A DNA stretch of 64,000 nt from Mycolicibacterium goodii (GTDB lineage: Bacteria > Actinomycetota > Actinomycetes > Mycobacteriales > Mycobacteriaceae): NCBI RefSeq assembly GCF_001187505.1, contig NZ_CP012150.1, forward strand, positions 4,278,001-4,342,000, in the 5' to 3' direction. Numbering within the stretch: the stretch's first letter is position 1; each line of letters begins with the position of its first letter. This document shows, piece by piece, positions 27,239 to 36,632 of this stretch. The translations under genes and the position numbers were made by a program. Below the pieces are notes generated by a model. The model saw only the letters and a list, made by a program, of their open reading frames with translations, was not told the origin of the DNA and did no database searches.

Positions 27239-27889
27239 TCACCGCATCGAATATCGTTCGCTGTGCAATACCGCCGATAGCGAATTCCTGTAACGCCAGC
27301 CATGTCGCTCCAGGTCGGGTGTGGTGGGCAGGTCGGCGACGTGTCCGACACAAAGCCAGGCAACGGGACGCAGGTGAGCGGGCATCCCGACAAGGGATCT
27401 GAGAAACTCTTCGCGATAGAACGACACCCATCCGACACCGAGCCCTTCTGCTGTGGCTGCAAGCCACGGATTCTGGATCGCGCAAATTACCGAGTAAAGG
27501 CCCGCGTCGTCGATGGTGTGCCTGCCGAGGACACGAGGACCGCCGCGGGTCGGGTCGTAACCGACGACGATCCCGAGTCCTGATTCGCAGATCCCTTCAA
27601 TCTTGATTCGCGAAAACGTGCTGGCCCGTTCACCGGTAAGGCTCGCGGCGAACTTCTCCCGCTCGAGGGCGACGTGGTCTCGAAAGCATTCCAAGGTCGC
27701 CTGTAAGCGCACCAGCACAAAATCCCAGGGCTGCGACATCCCCACCGACGGCGCGGCGTGCGCTGCGGAAAGCACCCGCAACAACACCTCCTGCGACACG
27801 GGTTCGCCGGTGAACTCACAGCGGGTGTCACGTCGACGATAGACGACGTCGTACAGTCCCGTTCCGAGTCGGATATCTTCGGCGGTCAT
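27239..27889 (-). CDS. bluB: BluB, 5,6-dimethylbenzimidazole synthase
   Basis: The 216-residue protein is a nitroreductase-fold BluB with VVYRRRDTRCEF (including the Asp position important in BluB) and SVGMSQPWDFVLV. The C-terminal GVGWVSFY and VAWLCVGHVADLP motifs also match. BluB breaks down reduced FMN with oxygen to give dimethylbenzimidazole, the lower ligand of B12. The ATG at 27889 overlaps the cobM stop (ATGA). Its presence with cobT means the cell should make true cobalamin under aerobic conditions. Confidence 0.92.
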   Translation of the reverse strand: MTAEDIRLGTGLYDVVYRRRDTRCEFTGEPVSQEVLLRVLSAAHAAPSVGMSQPWDFVLVRLQATLECFRDHVALEREKFAASLTGERASTFSRIKIEGICESGLGIVVGYDPTRGGPRVLGRHTIDDAGLYSVICAIQNPWLAATAEGLGVGWVSFYREEFLRSLVGMPAHLRPVAWLCVGHVADLPTTPDLERHGWRYRNSLSAVLHSERYSMR

Positions 27890-28677
27890 CGGGTCCCCTG
27901 CCGCCGGAGGTGGGAACGGTCCCGCCGCGCGTCGTAGAGGTGGCTTTCCCCAGCGCACGGGTTGGCCCGCTCGCTGAGCGCTCGACCGACGAGAATCACA
28001 GCCGCTTGCCGCAGTCCGGCGGCCTCGACGCGGTCGGCGATATCAGCCACGGTCCCGCGCAGGATGATTTCCTGAGGCTGGGAAACCCGGTAGACAACAA
28101 CAACCGGACAGTCTGGGCCGTGCGTCGTTTCGATCTGCATCATCAGTTCTCGGGTTCGTGTAATCGCCAGATGCAACACCAGCGTGGCTCCTGTTGCCGC
28201 AAAAGCCGCCAGCGATTCCGATTCCGGCATCACCGTGGATTGCTGCTGCGTCCGCGTGAGCACGACTGACTGGGTGACCAGCGGCACCGTCAGCTCGTGC
28301 CCGACCCGCGCCGCGGCCGCGGCATAGGCCGAAACCCCCGGTGTGATCGCCCATGCCACGCCCGCCGCATCAAGCCGTCGGACTTGTTCGGAAACTGCGC
28401 TGTACAGCGACGGATCACCCGATACCAGTCGTAGCACTCGTAGCCCTGAGCGCTGAGCCTCGACGATCCTCGCCACGATGCTGTCCAGGTCGAGGAACTG
28501 TGTGTCCACCGTAGAGGCTGTGGGAGAACAGTTTTCGAGAACCGCGTGGTCCAGATACGTGCCGGGATACAGGACCACATCGGCTTGGGAAATCAAGTGG
28601 GTGGCCCGCACGGTGAGCAGGTCGGCAGCCCCGGGGCCGGCGCCGACAAACTCCACGGGATAGCCGCCACCGCTCAT
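27886..28677 (-). CDS. cobM: CobM, precorrin-4 C11-methyltransferase
   Basis: The 263-residue tetrapyrrole methylase has FVGAGPGAADLLTVRA, VVLYPGTYLDHAVLE, LVSGDPSLYSAVSEQ and TPGVSAYAAAAARVG. It transfers a methyl group to C-11 in the aerobic corrin pathway. The start ATG at 28677 overlaps the cobIJ stop (ATGA). An in-frame extension to 28752 lies inside cobIJ. It is coupled to cobIJ upstream and bluB downstream. Confidence 0.93.
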   Translation of the reverse strand: MSGGGYPVEFVGAGPGAADLLTVRATHLISQADVVLYPGTYLDHAVLENCSPTASTVDTQFLDLDSIVARIVEAQRSGLRVLRLVSGDPSLYSAVSEQVRRLDAAGVAWAITPGVSAYAAAAARVGHELTVPLVTQSVVLTRTQQQSTVMPESESLAAFAATGATLVLHLAITRTRELMMQIETTHGPDCPVVVVYRVSQPQEIILRGTVADIADRVEAAGLRQAAVILVGRALSERANPCAGESHLYDARRDRSHLRRQGTR

Positions 28678-30203
28678 CGGACCCACCGTGGCGTCCACAC
28701 CTGTCCCGCGGATGTCACTCGGGTGCTCGACGCGCCCACCAGAACAAGACATTTCATGTCAATAGAGTCGGTATCCAACTCGCCGAGGGTGGTCACCACC
28801 AGTGACTCTTCGGCTCGGCCAACGTCGCGTCCGACCACGACGATTGTTGCCGCCGGCCGGTGTTCGAGCAGAATCTTGCGGGCGCTTGCGATCTGATCGG
28901 GGCGTGAACGGGAAGCCGGGTTGTAGATGGCGACGACGAGGTCGGCGTCGGCGATTGCGCGAAGACGCGTCTCGATCACAGACCAAGGTTTGAGCCGGTC
29001 AGACAGACTCATCACAGCGAAGTCGGCCCCGATGGGTGCGCCGGCACGTGCGGCGACCGCTTGTACGGCTGAGATTCCTGGAAGTACCCGGATGGGTACC
29101 TCGGCGAAGCACGCATCCTCGGCTGCCTCGAACACCGCTGCGGCCATACCGAATACGCCGGCATCGCCACCTGAGACCACGGCGACCTTCTCACCCCGCA
29201 GCGCGAGATCGAGGGCCAAGCGCGCGCGGTCGACCTCTACGGTGTTCCCGGACGGGTGGCGCTGGAGCCCTTCGCGTTGCGGCACCCGCGCCAGGTACGG
29301 CGCGTAACCCACAAGGTGGTCGACGTCTGCCAACGCGGCGGTTGCTTCGGGGGTCAACCATTCGTCGGGTCCCGGCCCCAGACCGATGACCACCAGCTCG
29401 GCCGCGCGGGCGCCGACGGCGGCACCGGGCTGAGCGGGCGTCCGCTGTGGGTGACGAGTTCTTATGCCGTGCAACGAGTCTGCATTGACCACGATCAGCG
29501 ACAGGTAGGGGACGTCATCCTCGTCGACGTCGGTTACCGGCATCCATCGCTGCTCGGCGTGGCTGGCCCGCTCAACATAGAGGGCATGGTCGAGGCGGCC
29601 GGCGGCGGCCAGCGCCCGCCGGACGGCAGGGAACGTCCGTCCGAGTTTCATGATGATCGCAGCGTCGGTGTCGGCGAGTCGGCGGGCCAGTTCGGGTTCG
29701 GGAAGCGTGCCCGGCAAGACGGTGAGAACGTCGGTCTGCCGCACCAGAGGAGAGGTGGTGGTCGCGGTGGCCGCGGAGAAGGCCGGCACACCTGGGATCA
29801 CTTCGGTCGGGTAGAGGGAGCCGAGCCGGTCGTGCATATACATGTAAGACCCGTAGAACAGCGGGTCGCCCTCGGCCAGCAGAGCCACGGTGCGGCCGGC
29901 GGCGAGGTGAACGGACAACCGCGCTGCGGACTCCTCATAGAAATCTGCGAGTGCTCCGGCATAGCCGCCCGGATGCTCGGTGCTGCCGGTGGTCACGGGG
30001 TAGCGCAACTCCTCTTCGGCAACACCGACCGGTATCAGATCCGCTGCGATGGCACGGGCATATGAGCGCTTGTTAACACCCGCGTGGTACGCGATGACGT
30101 CGGCTTCGCCGATGACTCGTGCCGCCTTGCGGGTGATGAGCTCGGGATCTCCTGGCCCCAACCCGACCCCGTAGAGGCGGCCGATTCTCGTGCTGTCGGT
30201 CAT
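28674..30203 (-). CDS. cobIJ: CobIJ fusion: precorrin-2 C20- and precorrin-3B C17-methyltransferases
   Basis: The 509-residue protein holds two tetrapyrrole methylase domains. Residues 1 to about 245 are CobI, with LYGVGLGPGDPELITRKA, LLAEGDPLFYGSYMYM and VIPGVPAFSAA. Residues about 268-509 are CobJ, with VIGLGPGPDEWLT, VVSGGDAGVFGMAAAV and VAIYNPASRSRP. The fusion is known in mycobacteria. The ATG at 30203 overlaps the cobH stop (ATGA); a longer reading to 30512 is inside cobH. CobJ needs precorrin-3B, the product of CobG, and cobG is reduced to a remnant two genes upstream. Confidence 0.93.
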   Translation of the reverse strand: MTDSTRIGRLYGVGLGPGDPELITRKAARVIGEADVIAYHAGVNKRSYARAIAADLIPVGVAEEELRYPVTTGSTEHPGGYAGALADFYEESAARLSVHLAAGRTVALLAEGDPLFYGSYMYMHDRLGSLYPTEVIPGVPAFSAATATTTSPLVRQTDVLTVLPGTLPEPELARRLADTDAAIIMKLGRTFPAVRRALAAAGRLDHALYVERASHAEQRWMPVTDVDEDDVPYLSLIVVNADSLHGIRTRHPQRTPAQPGAAVGARAAELVVIGLGPGPDEWLTPEATAALADVDHLVGYAPYLARVPQREGLQRHPSGNTVEVDRARLALDLALRGEKVAVVSGGDAGVFGMAAAVFEAAEDACFAEVPIRVLPGISAVQAVAARAGAPIGADFAVMSLSDRLKPWSVIETRLRAIADADLVVAIYNPASRSRPDQIASARKILLEHRPAATIVVVGRDVGRAEESLVVTTLGELDTDSIDMKCLVLVGASSTRVTSAGQVWTPRWVR

Positions 30204-30868
30204 TCTTGCTCCGTGGCCAATGCGTTCAGGGCCGACGAGGTAATCGCCGAGCCGCCCCGCCGTCCGCGGATCGTGACGAAGGGGATGTCGATGTTGTGGT
30301 CGACAGCGAAAGCGATCAGGGCTTCTTTGGATTCGGCGGCCCCGATGAACCCCACCGGGCAACCGACGATCGCCGCCGGCCGCGGGGCGCCATCGACGAT
30401 CATTTCGAGGAGATGAAAAAGTGCGGTCGGCGCGTTGCCTATCGCGATGACCGCACCGCCCATGTAGGGCTCCCATAGTGACACCGCGGCTGCGGTTCTT
30501 GTCGTACGCCATCGAGACGCCATCTCCGAAACACCGTCGGCATTGAGGAAACAGTGGACGGCATTGTCGGCAGGAAGACGGCTCGCGGTGACCCCGGTCG
30601 CCACCATGTACGCGTCGCAGAGGATCGGCGCGCCGTCGCGCAGGGCCGCGCGCGCTGCGCGCACCAATTCGGGGTGTATCACCAGGTTCTTGACGAGGTC
30701 GGGTTGGCCCGTGCCGTGGATCATGCGCACGGCGAGCTTCTCGGCATCGGCCGGGATTGCGGAGAGGTCGGCTTCGTGACGAATGGTGGCAAAAGAGTCC
30801 CGGTAGATCTGGGCGCCGTCATCGACGTACTCGTAGCGCTTGGTCGGGCGGGCGAGCGAACTCGTCAT
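30200..30868 (-). CDS. cobH: CobH, precorrin-8X methylmutase
   Basis: The 222-residue protein is full length. It has the catalytic His in VRMIHGTGQ, ILCDAYMVATGV, IGNAPTALFHLLEM and VGCPVGFIGAAESKEAL. It moves the methyl group from C-11 to C-12 to give hydrogenobyrinic acid. The ATG at 30868 overlaps the stop of the cobG remnant. It is coupled to cobIJ downstream. Confidence 0.94.
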   Translation of the reverse strand: MTSSLARPTKRYEYVDDGAQIYRDSFATIRHEADLSAIPADAEKLAVRMIHGTGQPDLVKNLVIHPELVRAARAALRDGAPILCDAYMVATGVTASRLPADNAVHCFLNADGVSEMASRWRTTRTAAAVSLWEPYMGGAVIAIGNAPTALFHLLEMIVDGAPRPAAIVGCPVGFIGAAESKEALIAFAVDHNIDIPFVTIRGRRGGSAITSSALNALATEQE

Positions 30869-31218
30869 CGACGAACCTCCGTTGAGCCGGGAATGAGGAT
30901 GCCGTGCCAGGGAGTCACGACCAGATGCGCAGTGTGCGTGGACATCTCGAAAACGGTAGTGAGCAATTCGGTGGTCAGAACGCCGCCGGGAACTCTGATG
31001 TGGATGCCGCCGAGCACATCACCGTAGGGCCAAGGAGCCGCCGGGCCGGAGCCGCGCACACAAAGAAACTCGGAGGCGAGTCCGATGATGCGCTTCCGGA
31101 GCCTGACAAGCATTCCGTCGTCGGCGCGCCAGGGCCGCTGCACCCCGGGACATCGGTCCGCGCGGAACCGTGGATGCTGGGGGACGGTGGTGACCGACTG
31201 GCGAGTGCTGGCCGTCAT
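30865..31218 (-). pseudogene. cobG: CobG (precorrin-3B synthase) remnant
   Basis: The 117-residue product keeps the start of a CobG-like protein (RADRCPGVQRPWRADDGMLVR) and a later segment, with PYGDVLGGIHIRVPGG and HLVVTPWHGILI. That segment resembles the substrate-binding half of nitrite/sulfite-reductase-fold proteins. CobG is about 370 residues. Most of the protein is missing here, including any room for the 4Fe-4S cysteine set. The 354-bp interval cannot hold the full gene in any frame. The product cannot be a working precorrin-3B synthase. The reading frame and coupling to cobH are kept, suggesting an in-frame deletion or retention for polar reasons. Confidence 0.7.
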
Positions 31219-31259
31219 TATTCCTTCCGCTTGTTGCGCGGGTCACGAGAGTTTACCTA

Positions 31260-31289
31260 TGGTAGAACCACGCTGTGGTAGACCACAAG
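31260..31289. promoter_or_regulatory. Tandem TGGT-type operators before the thiolase operon
   Basis: TGGTAGAACCA at 31260-31270 is a TGGT-N3-ACCA operator. A second palindrome, CTGTGGTAGACCACAAG, has its TGGT at 31276, exactly 16 bp on. Tandem TGGT boxes 16 bp apart also precede hcmB. This places thiolase, pduO and cobA in the proposed HCM regulon. Confidence 0.65.
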
Positions 31290-31328
31290 CGACCCCATGA
31301 ATACTCAGCAAGGACTGGAGGGTTCTCT

Positions 31329-32510
31329 GTGTCGACGTCGGTGATCGTTGCTGGGGCGCGCACGCCTGTCGGGAAGTTGATGGGTTCGCTCAAGGATTTC
31401 TCCGGCACTGATCTCGGCGCGATCGCGATCCGTGCGGCCTTGGAGAAGGCCAAGGTGCCTGCGTCGATGGTGGAGTACGTGATCATGGGTCAGGTGCTCA
31501 CGGCGGGTGCCGGGCAGATGCCCGCGCGGCAGGCCGCGGTCGGCGCCGGTATTCCGTGGGATGTTGCTGCGCTGAGCATCAACAAGATGTGCCTTTCGGG
31601 TATCGACGCCATCGCGCTCGCCGATCAGCTGATCCGGGCCGGCGAGTTCGACGTCGTCGTCGCCGGTGGTCAGGAGTCGATGAACCAGGCGCCGCACCTG
31701 TTGCCCAAGAGCCGTGAGGGCTACAAGTACGGCGATGTGACGCTGGTCGACCACATGGCCTACGACGGTCTGCACGACGTCTTCACCGATCAGCCCATGG
31801 GTGCGCTCACCGAGCTGCGCAACGATGTCGACAAGTTCACCCGCGCCGAGCAGGACGAGTACGCCGCGCGGTCGCATCAGAAGGCCGCCGCGGCGTGGAA
31901 GGACGGGGTGTTCGCCGACGAGGTCGTTGCGGTGTCGATCCCGCAGCGCAAGGGTGATCCGATCGAGTTCAGCGAGGACGAGGGTATCCGGGGTAACACC
32001 ACCGCCGAGTCGCTGGCCGGGTTGCGGCCTGCGTTCCGCAAGGACGGCACCATCACGGCCGGTTCGGCGTCGCAGATCTCCGATGGTGCGGCGGCCGTGG
32101 TCGTGATGAACAAGGCCAAGGCCGAGGAGCTGGGGCTGAGCTGGTTGGCCGAGATCGGCGCGCACGGGGTGGTGGCCGGTCCGGATTCGACGCTGCAGTC
32201 CCAGCCGGCCAACGCGATCAAGAAGGCCATCGCGCGTGAGGGCATCACGGTCGATCAGCTCGACGTCATCGAGATCAACGAGGCGTTCGCGGCGGTCGCG
32301 CTCGCCTCGACCAAGGAACTGGGCATCGACGCGGCCAAGGTCAACGTCAACGGTGGCGCCATCGCGATCGGGCATCCGATCGGGATGTCCGGTGCGCGCA
32401 TCGCGCTGCACGCCGCGCTGGAACTGGCCCGCCGGGGTTCCGGATACGCCGTCGCGGCCCTGTGCGGCGCGGGCGGCCAGGGCGACGCGCTGATTTTGAG
32501 GAGAAGCTGA
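31329..32510 (+). CDS. Acetyl-CoA C-acetyltransferase (thiolase)
   Basis: The 393-residue protein is a standard thiolase. It has the acylated Cys in [10 protein letters not shown], the [16 protein letters not shown]is motif, and the second Cys in [11 protein letters not shown]. It would split acetoacetyl-CoA into two acetyl-CoA. The GTG at 31329 follows GGAGGG; the in-frame ATG codons upstream lie over the operator. It leads an operon with pduO and cobA. Together with the 3-hydroxyacyl-CoA dehydrogenase at 50225 it completes the route from the mutase product 3-hydroxybutyryl-CoA to acetyl-CoA. Confidence 0.93.
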   Translation: MSTSVIVAGARTPVGKLMGSLKDFSGTDLGAIAIRAALEKAKVPASMVEYVIMGQVLTAGAGQMPARQAAVGAGIPWDVAALSINKMCLSGIDAIALADQLIRAGEFDVVVAGGQESMNQAPHLLPKSREGYKYGDVTLVDHMAYDGLHDVFTDQPMGALTELRNDVDKFTRAEQDEYAARSHQKAAAAWKDGVFADEVVAVSIPQRKGDPIEFSEDEGIRGNTTAESLAGLRPAFRKDGTITAGSASQISDGAAAVVVMNKAKAEELGLSWLAEIGAHGVVAGPDSTLQSQPANAIKKAIAREGITVDQLDVIEINEAFAAVALASTKELGIDAAKVNVNGGAIAIGHPIGMSGARIALHAALELARRGSGYAVAALCGAGGQGDALILRRS

Positions 32511-32513
32511 CCC

Positions 32514-33089
32514 ATGGTGAATCTGACGCGGATATACACGCGCACCGGCGACGGCGGAACCACCCGATTGGGCGATATGACCGAAACCTCCAAACTGGAT
32601 CCCCGTCTGGAGGCCTACGCCAGCGTCGACGAGACCAACGCGCACATCGGAGTGGTTGTCGCGATCGATGAACTCGACGACCACGTGACCGCGACCCTGA
32701 TGCACATCCAGAACGATTTGTTCGACGTCGGTGCCGACCTCAGCACCCCGGTTGTCGCGGAACCCGAGCGGCCGCAACTGCGGATCACGCAGGACTACAT
32801 CGACCGGCTGGAGAAATGGTGCGTTGAATACAACGACCAGCTGGATCCACTGAGATCGTTCATTCTCAATGGTGGGTCGGTGACCGCTGCGCACCTGCAT
32901 GTCGCGCGCACGGTCGCACGGCGCGCTGAGCGCGCTGCATGGCAGGCGTACGCCCAGTATTCCGAGTCGATGAACAGACTCACTCTGACCTATCTGAACC
33001 GGCTTTCCGACCTGCTGTTCATCATTGCCCGTTACAGCAATCGGGAGCATGGAGACGTGCTGTGGGTGCCCGGTGGGGCCCGAATCTGA
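32514..33089 (+). CDS. pduO: PduO-type ATP:cob(I)alamin adenosyltransferase
   Basis: The 191-residue protein has the PduO N-terminal RTGDGGTTRLGD, the ASVDETNAHIG segment, and the helix HVARTVARRAERAAW with the conserved Arg pair. It transfers the adenosyl group of ATP to cobalamin, giving the coenzyme that the HCM mutase needs. It begins 3 bp after the thiolase stop with an AGGAG ribosome site. Its place in the thiolase operon, under the TGGT-type operators, suggests induction with the mutase. It may also stand in for the deleted CobO. Confidence 0.93.
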   Translation: MVNLTRIYTRTGDGGTTRLGDMTETSKLDPRLEAYASVDETNAHIGVVVAIDELDDHVTATLMHIQNDLFDVGADLSTPVVAEPERPQLRITQDYIDRLEKWCVEYNDQLDPLRSFILNGGSVTAAHLHVARTVARRAERAAWQAYAQYSESMNRLTLTYLNRLSDLLFIIARYSNREHGDVLWVPGGARI

Positions 33090-33103
33090 AGGAGGCGGGA
33101 CCG

Positions 33104-34226
33104 ATGGGTGGCGAGCGATCTTTTCGAACAGATCTCGACGTGGCAGGCCGGGCGGTCGTCGTGTTCGGCGGTGGGGGTGAGGCGCTGAGATACGTCGCGG
33201 CGCTGACCCATGCCGGCGCGTCGGTCACCGTGGTCAGTGCGGAGGTAGGTGCAAGCATCGCCGACCTTGCCGCTCGCGGGATGGTGGTGTGGCACCGCAG
33301 GGAATTCGACGAAAAGGACCTTGAGGACAACTGGCTGGCCATCACTGCCACCGGCGATGAGCAGCTTGACGCCGTGATCGCGAATGCTGCGGAGGCACGA
33401 CGCGTCTGGTGCGTTTCGAGCACCCAGCCCCGTAACGGATCGACTCGCGTCTCGCAGATCGGCCGGGTAATCCTCGTCGGGGGCGGCCCCGGCGACCCGG
33501 GTTTGCTCACTGTGGCGGGGATGGAGGCGCTGCGCAGCGCCGACGTGGTGGTGACCGACCGGCTGGCGCCATTGCCAGTTCTTGCCCACCTTGGTCCCGG
33601 CGTTGAGCTGATCGACGTCGGGAAGATCCCGTTCGGTAAAGCGACGAAACAGTGCGAGATCAATCGCATCCTGATCGAATGTGCCCGGGCCGGCAAGACT
33701 GTCGTGCGGCTCAAAGGCGGTGACAGTTTCGTCTTCGGACGCGGGGGTGAAGAGTTGCAGGCCTGCGCGGCAGCGGGTGTCGCAGCGTCGGTGGTACCCG
33801 GTGTCACTTCAGCACTGGCGGTTCCCGCGATTGCAGGCATTCCTGTGACCCACCGAGGCCTCACCCAGGGCGTCACAGTGGTTTCGGGGCATGTGCCCCC
33901 CGGTCCACCGCGAGCGCACGGTCGACTACGCCGCGCTGGCGCGCTCAGGCACGACTCTGGTGTTTCTGATGGCGGTGGCGACGTTGCCAAAAATCACCGA
34001 AGCCCTAAGTGCGCATGGCTTGGCCGGTGACACCCCTGCGGCGACGATCGCCAACGGAACCACCTCGATGCAGCGGGTGGTGCGAGGAACCCTCGACGAC
34101 ATCGCCGCCATCGTCGAGGCCGAAGATATCGTGCCGCCGGCGATCACGGTGATCGGAGAGGTGGCGGCACTCGACGATTGCACCGTGGAGTCCGAGACCG
34201 CCGCCGCGGGGTCGATGTATGGGTGA
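33104..34226 (+). CDS. cobA: CysG/CobA-like precorrin-2 dehydrogenase plus uroporphyrinogen-III methyltransferase, frameshifted
   Basis: The N-terminal 110 or so residues form a precorrin-2 dehydrogenase-like domain (VVVFGGGGEALRYVAAL). The SUMT domain follows, with VGGGPGDPGLLTVAG, VRLKGGDSFVFGRGGEE and VPGVTSALAVPAIAGIPVTHRG. After SGHVPP the first frame turns to nonsense and stops at 34030. The +1 frame continues correctly as TVDYAALARSGTTLVFLMAVATLPK to 34226. One extra C in the C6 run at 33896-33901 explains it. CobA supplies precorrin-2, the entry to B12 and siroheme. If the shift is real the gene is broken; a sequence error is possible. The ATG at 33104 follows GGAGG. Confidence 0.85.
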
Positions 34227-34231
34227 TCCGT

Positions 34232-35320
34232 TCATGACGGCCATGTCGGCAACGCCAGCCGGGGACCGATCGGGTCGAAGAAGCCGGCGACGGCGTCCCG
34301 GGTGACCTCGTCGAGCGTCGGCGGATTCCATTGTGGCGAACGATCTTTGTCCACCACCCGCGCTCGAATACCTTCGGTGAGATCGGGATGTCGAGAACAG
34401 CGTTGCGATACCACCAGATCCTGCATGAGGCATTCCCCCAGCGAGGACATGCGCGAGGCGCGGTCCAGTGCTTCGAAAGTGACCGCGAGGGCGGTCGGGG
34501 ATGCATCGGCGAATGATCTCGTTGTGTTCTCGGCGACTTCGACCGCGCCGACACTTTCCGACCGCTCCGCGGCGATCTGCGCTGCGATCTTTGAGATCTC
34601 GCGAACCGAGGTACCGCCGAAGATCGCGTCAATGGCGGCACGATGATCGGCGACCCACGACGGCGGATGATCGCCGTAGGGTGCCAGCACGTGTTCCGGC
34701 TCTTTCTCGGACAATTCCGCGATCACCGCGGGCAGATCATTCTGGGGGACGTAGTGGTCGGCGAGCTTCATGTACAGCGCGTCGCCGGCGCTGAGTTGGG
34801 TGCCGGTCAGTGCGGCGTACCGACCAGTGCATCCGGGGGCATTGGCATACAACCAAAGTCCACCGATGTCCGGCGAAAGGCCGATGAACACCTCTGGCAT
34901 GCCGAGGCGGGACGAATCAGTGACCACCCGGTACGCGGCATGCGACGCCAGACCCATTCCGCCACCCAAGGTAAGCCCATGAGCGATTGACACGATGGGT
35001 TTGGGACATGTCGAAATGAGGTGATCCAAGCGGTATTCCGACGACCAGAAGTCAGCAAGGGAGTCGTGGTCGTCGTTGGTGACGAGGTCTCGTACGCGTT
35101 TGATGTCTCCGCCCGCGCAGAATCCGCGGTCGCCCTCACCGTGGAGCAGGATCGTCGTCACACGCGAGTCGGCCACGGCCTCGCCGAGCAATTCGGTGAT
35201 CCGCGCGATGTCCTCCGGGGTGATCGCGTTGATCGCCGCGGGCCGGCGCAACGCGATCGTGCCCAATCGGCCGACGACGCTCAGGGCAGGCTGGGTGGAG
35301 GAGGTTCGGCCGGTGGTCAT
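34232..35320 (-). CDS. 3-hydroxyisobutyryl-CoA hydrolase (HIBCH)-like crotonase
   Basis: The 362-residue protein belongs to the HIBCH branch of the crotonase family. It has GFCAGGDIKRV, the GLTLGGGMGLASHAAYRVV oxyanion segment and MPEVFIGLSPDIGG, plus the long C-terminal extension of this group. HIBCH cleaves 3-hydroxyisobutyryl-CoA in valine breakdown. In this setting it could also hydrolyse 2- or 3-hydroxyacyl-CoA pools; that is inference. The ATG at 35320 follows GAAAGGA; a GTG at 35350 overlapping the azlD stop (GTGA) is the alternative. It is the last gene of the azlC-azlD operon. Confidence 0.88.
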   Translation of the reverse strand: MTTGRTSSTQPALSVVGRLGTIALRRPAAINAITPEDIARITELLGEAVADSRVTTILLHGEGDRGFCAGGDIKRVRDLVTNDDHDSLADFWSSEYRLDHLISTCPKPIVSIAHGLTLGGGMGLASHAAYRVVTDSSRLGMPEVFIGLSPDIGGLWLYANAPGCTGRYAALTGTQLSAGDALYMKLADHYVPQNDLPAVIAELSEKEPEHVLAPYGDHPPSWVADHRAAIDAIFGGTSVREISKIAAQIAAERSESVGAVEVAENTTRSFADASPTALAVTFEALDRASRMSSLGECLMQDLVVSQRCSRHPDLTEGIRARVVDKDRSPQWNPPTLDEVTRDAVAGFFDPIGPRLALPTWPS

Positions 35321-35346
35321 ACGGTCCTTTCTTCCATCGAGGGGTG

Positions 35347-35667
35347 TCACATCACGACGTCGAGCACGCCATAGGCGAGCAGGCCGCCGAGAATGCTCAA
35401 GGCCAGGCTTCTCGTGAGGAGGGAAAGCGCCAGCGCTGTGATTCCGGCCAGAGTTGCAGGCGAGAAAACCTGAACACTACCGTCAACGAGTATCAAAGCA
35501 GGGGCCACCAAGGCCGCGAACGCAGCGGCAGGCACCAGACTCAACAGCAAATCGAGTCGTGGAGGCAGGTTGCGGGGTAGCAGCGGCAACACGATGAAGA
35601 TGCCGCGCAAGATCAACCCGCCGATCGCGATGGCGAGGATGACCCACCATATCGTTGTCGTGCTCAC
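35347..35667 (-). CDS. azlD: AzlD family branched-chain amino acid export subunit
   Basis: This 106-residue, very hydrophobic protein has four predicted membrane segments, starting IWWVILAIAIGGLILRG, and a PLLPRNLPPRL loop typical of AzlD. With AzlC it exports branched-chain amino acids or analogues. The GTG at 35667 overlaps the azlC stop (GTGA). The frame continues far upstream as a shadow of azlC. Confidence 0.85.
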   Translation of the reverse strand: MSTTTIWWVILAIAIGGLILRGIFIVLPLLPRNLPPRLDLLLSLVPAAAFAALVAPALILVDGSVQVFSPATLAGITALALSLLTRSLALSILGGLLAYGVLDVVM

Positions 35668-36407
35668 CGGTCGCGGTCCTCGAGACCGGCTCGACGCCAT
35701 CCGACGGCGACCCCGGCGAACAGGCCCGCGAGCGTCCCGAGAATCATCCCCAGGTTCGCCGGCAGGCCGGCGCACAATACGGCCACGGAAGCGGCGACGG
35801 CCGCGGCGCAGATCTTGGGCCGCTGTGTCAGCTGCGGCCCGAGAAGCGCCAGGAACGACACGGGAACGGCGAACGCGACAACGCCTGTCTCGGGCAAGGA
35901 CCCGAGCAGCGAACCGGCCGCCGAGCTCACCTGCCAGGTCAGCCAGAACGACAGGCACGCGCCAAGGTAGAAGCTCACCCGGTCGCGAAGGTGCGCATCG
36001 TTGCGGGCAAGGGTGAGCGGAACAGCGTGATCGACAAGCAGATACGAACCCAGCAGCCGTCGACGCAGGCGAGCACCTTCGAACAGCGGCGCCAAAGTGG
36101 CTGAGTAGACAACGAATCGCAGATTGATCACCAGTGCGGTAGCGATCACCACTCCGGCGGAGGCACCTGCGCCGATGAGGTCCACCGCGGCCACTTGAGC
36201 CGCGCCGGCGAACGCCAAAATGGAGAATGCGGCCGTCTCCCACACACTGAGCCCGTTATGGGTGCCCGCGAGTCCTGCGACCGCAGCGAACGGCACGATT
36301 CCGAGCAGAATCGGCGCGACGGCGACAGCGCCGGCACGCATCGCGCGGCGCGGGTCGCCCGCGCTCGCCGAGGCTTCGTTGCCCGTCGGGGTGATAGGAG
36401 CCTCCAA
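35664..36407 (-). CDS. azlC: AzlC family branched-chain amino acid permease
   Basis: The protein of about 247 residues has the AzlC pattern: APILLGIVPFAAVAGL, AFAGAAQVAAVDLIG, INLRFVVYSATLAP and further membrane segments. AzlC and AzlD form an exporter of branched-chain amino acids and toxic analogues. The start is uncertain; a TTG at 36407 is proposed because no ATG or GTG lies nearby, and a long in-frame extension to 37001 runs across hcmB. A TGGTCCTACCA operator lies about 57 bp upstream. This ties amino acid efflux to the HCM regulon. Confidence 0.78.
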   Translation of the reverse strand: MEAPITPTGNEASASAGDPRRAMRAGAVAVAPILLGIVPFAAVAGLAGTHNGLSVWETAAFSILAFAGAAQVAAVDLIGAGASAGVVIATALVINLRFVVYSATLAPLFEGARLRRRLLGSYLLVDHAVPLTLARNDAHLRDRVSFYLGACLSFWLTWQVSSAAGSLLGSLPETGVVAFAVPVSFLALLGPQLTQRPKICAAAVAASVAVLCAGLPANLGMILGTLAGLFAGVAVGWRRAGLEDRDR

Positions 36408-36463
36408 CGCCAGGTGTGGGGAGTGAAACGCGGATCCCGGACCACCAGAACCACGCGCTGATG

Positions 36464-36474
36464 TGGTCCTACCA
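36464..36474. promoter_or_regulatory. TGGT-N3-ACCA operator before azlC
   Basis: TGGTCCTACCA, within ATGTGGTCCTACCATA, is a perfect match to the operator form found before hcmB, thiolase and ilvC. It lies in the 270-bp divergent region between azlC and hcmB, on the azlC side. Confidence 0.65.
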
Positions 36475-36632
36475 TAGCGGCAACGTTGCGGTCGGGACAA
36501 CAAGATGGCACGGCGCGGCGGGGCTTCCGTGATTTGACAGAGACGTATATGCGCAGTTCGGGAGCTGGTAAGTGCTGTGCTCGCCGTCCCTCTGTCGGGT
36601 TGAGTGTTGCGCCCGTCACGACGCCGTGTGTA

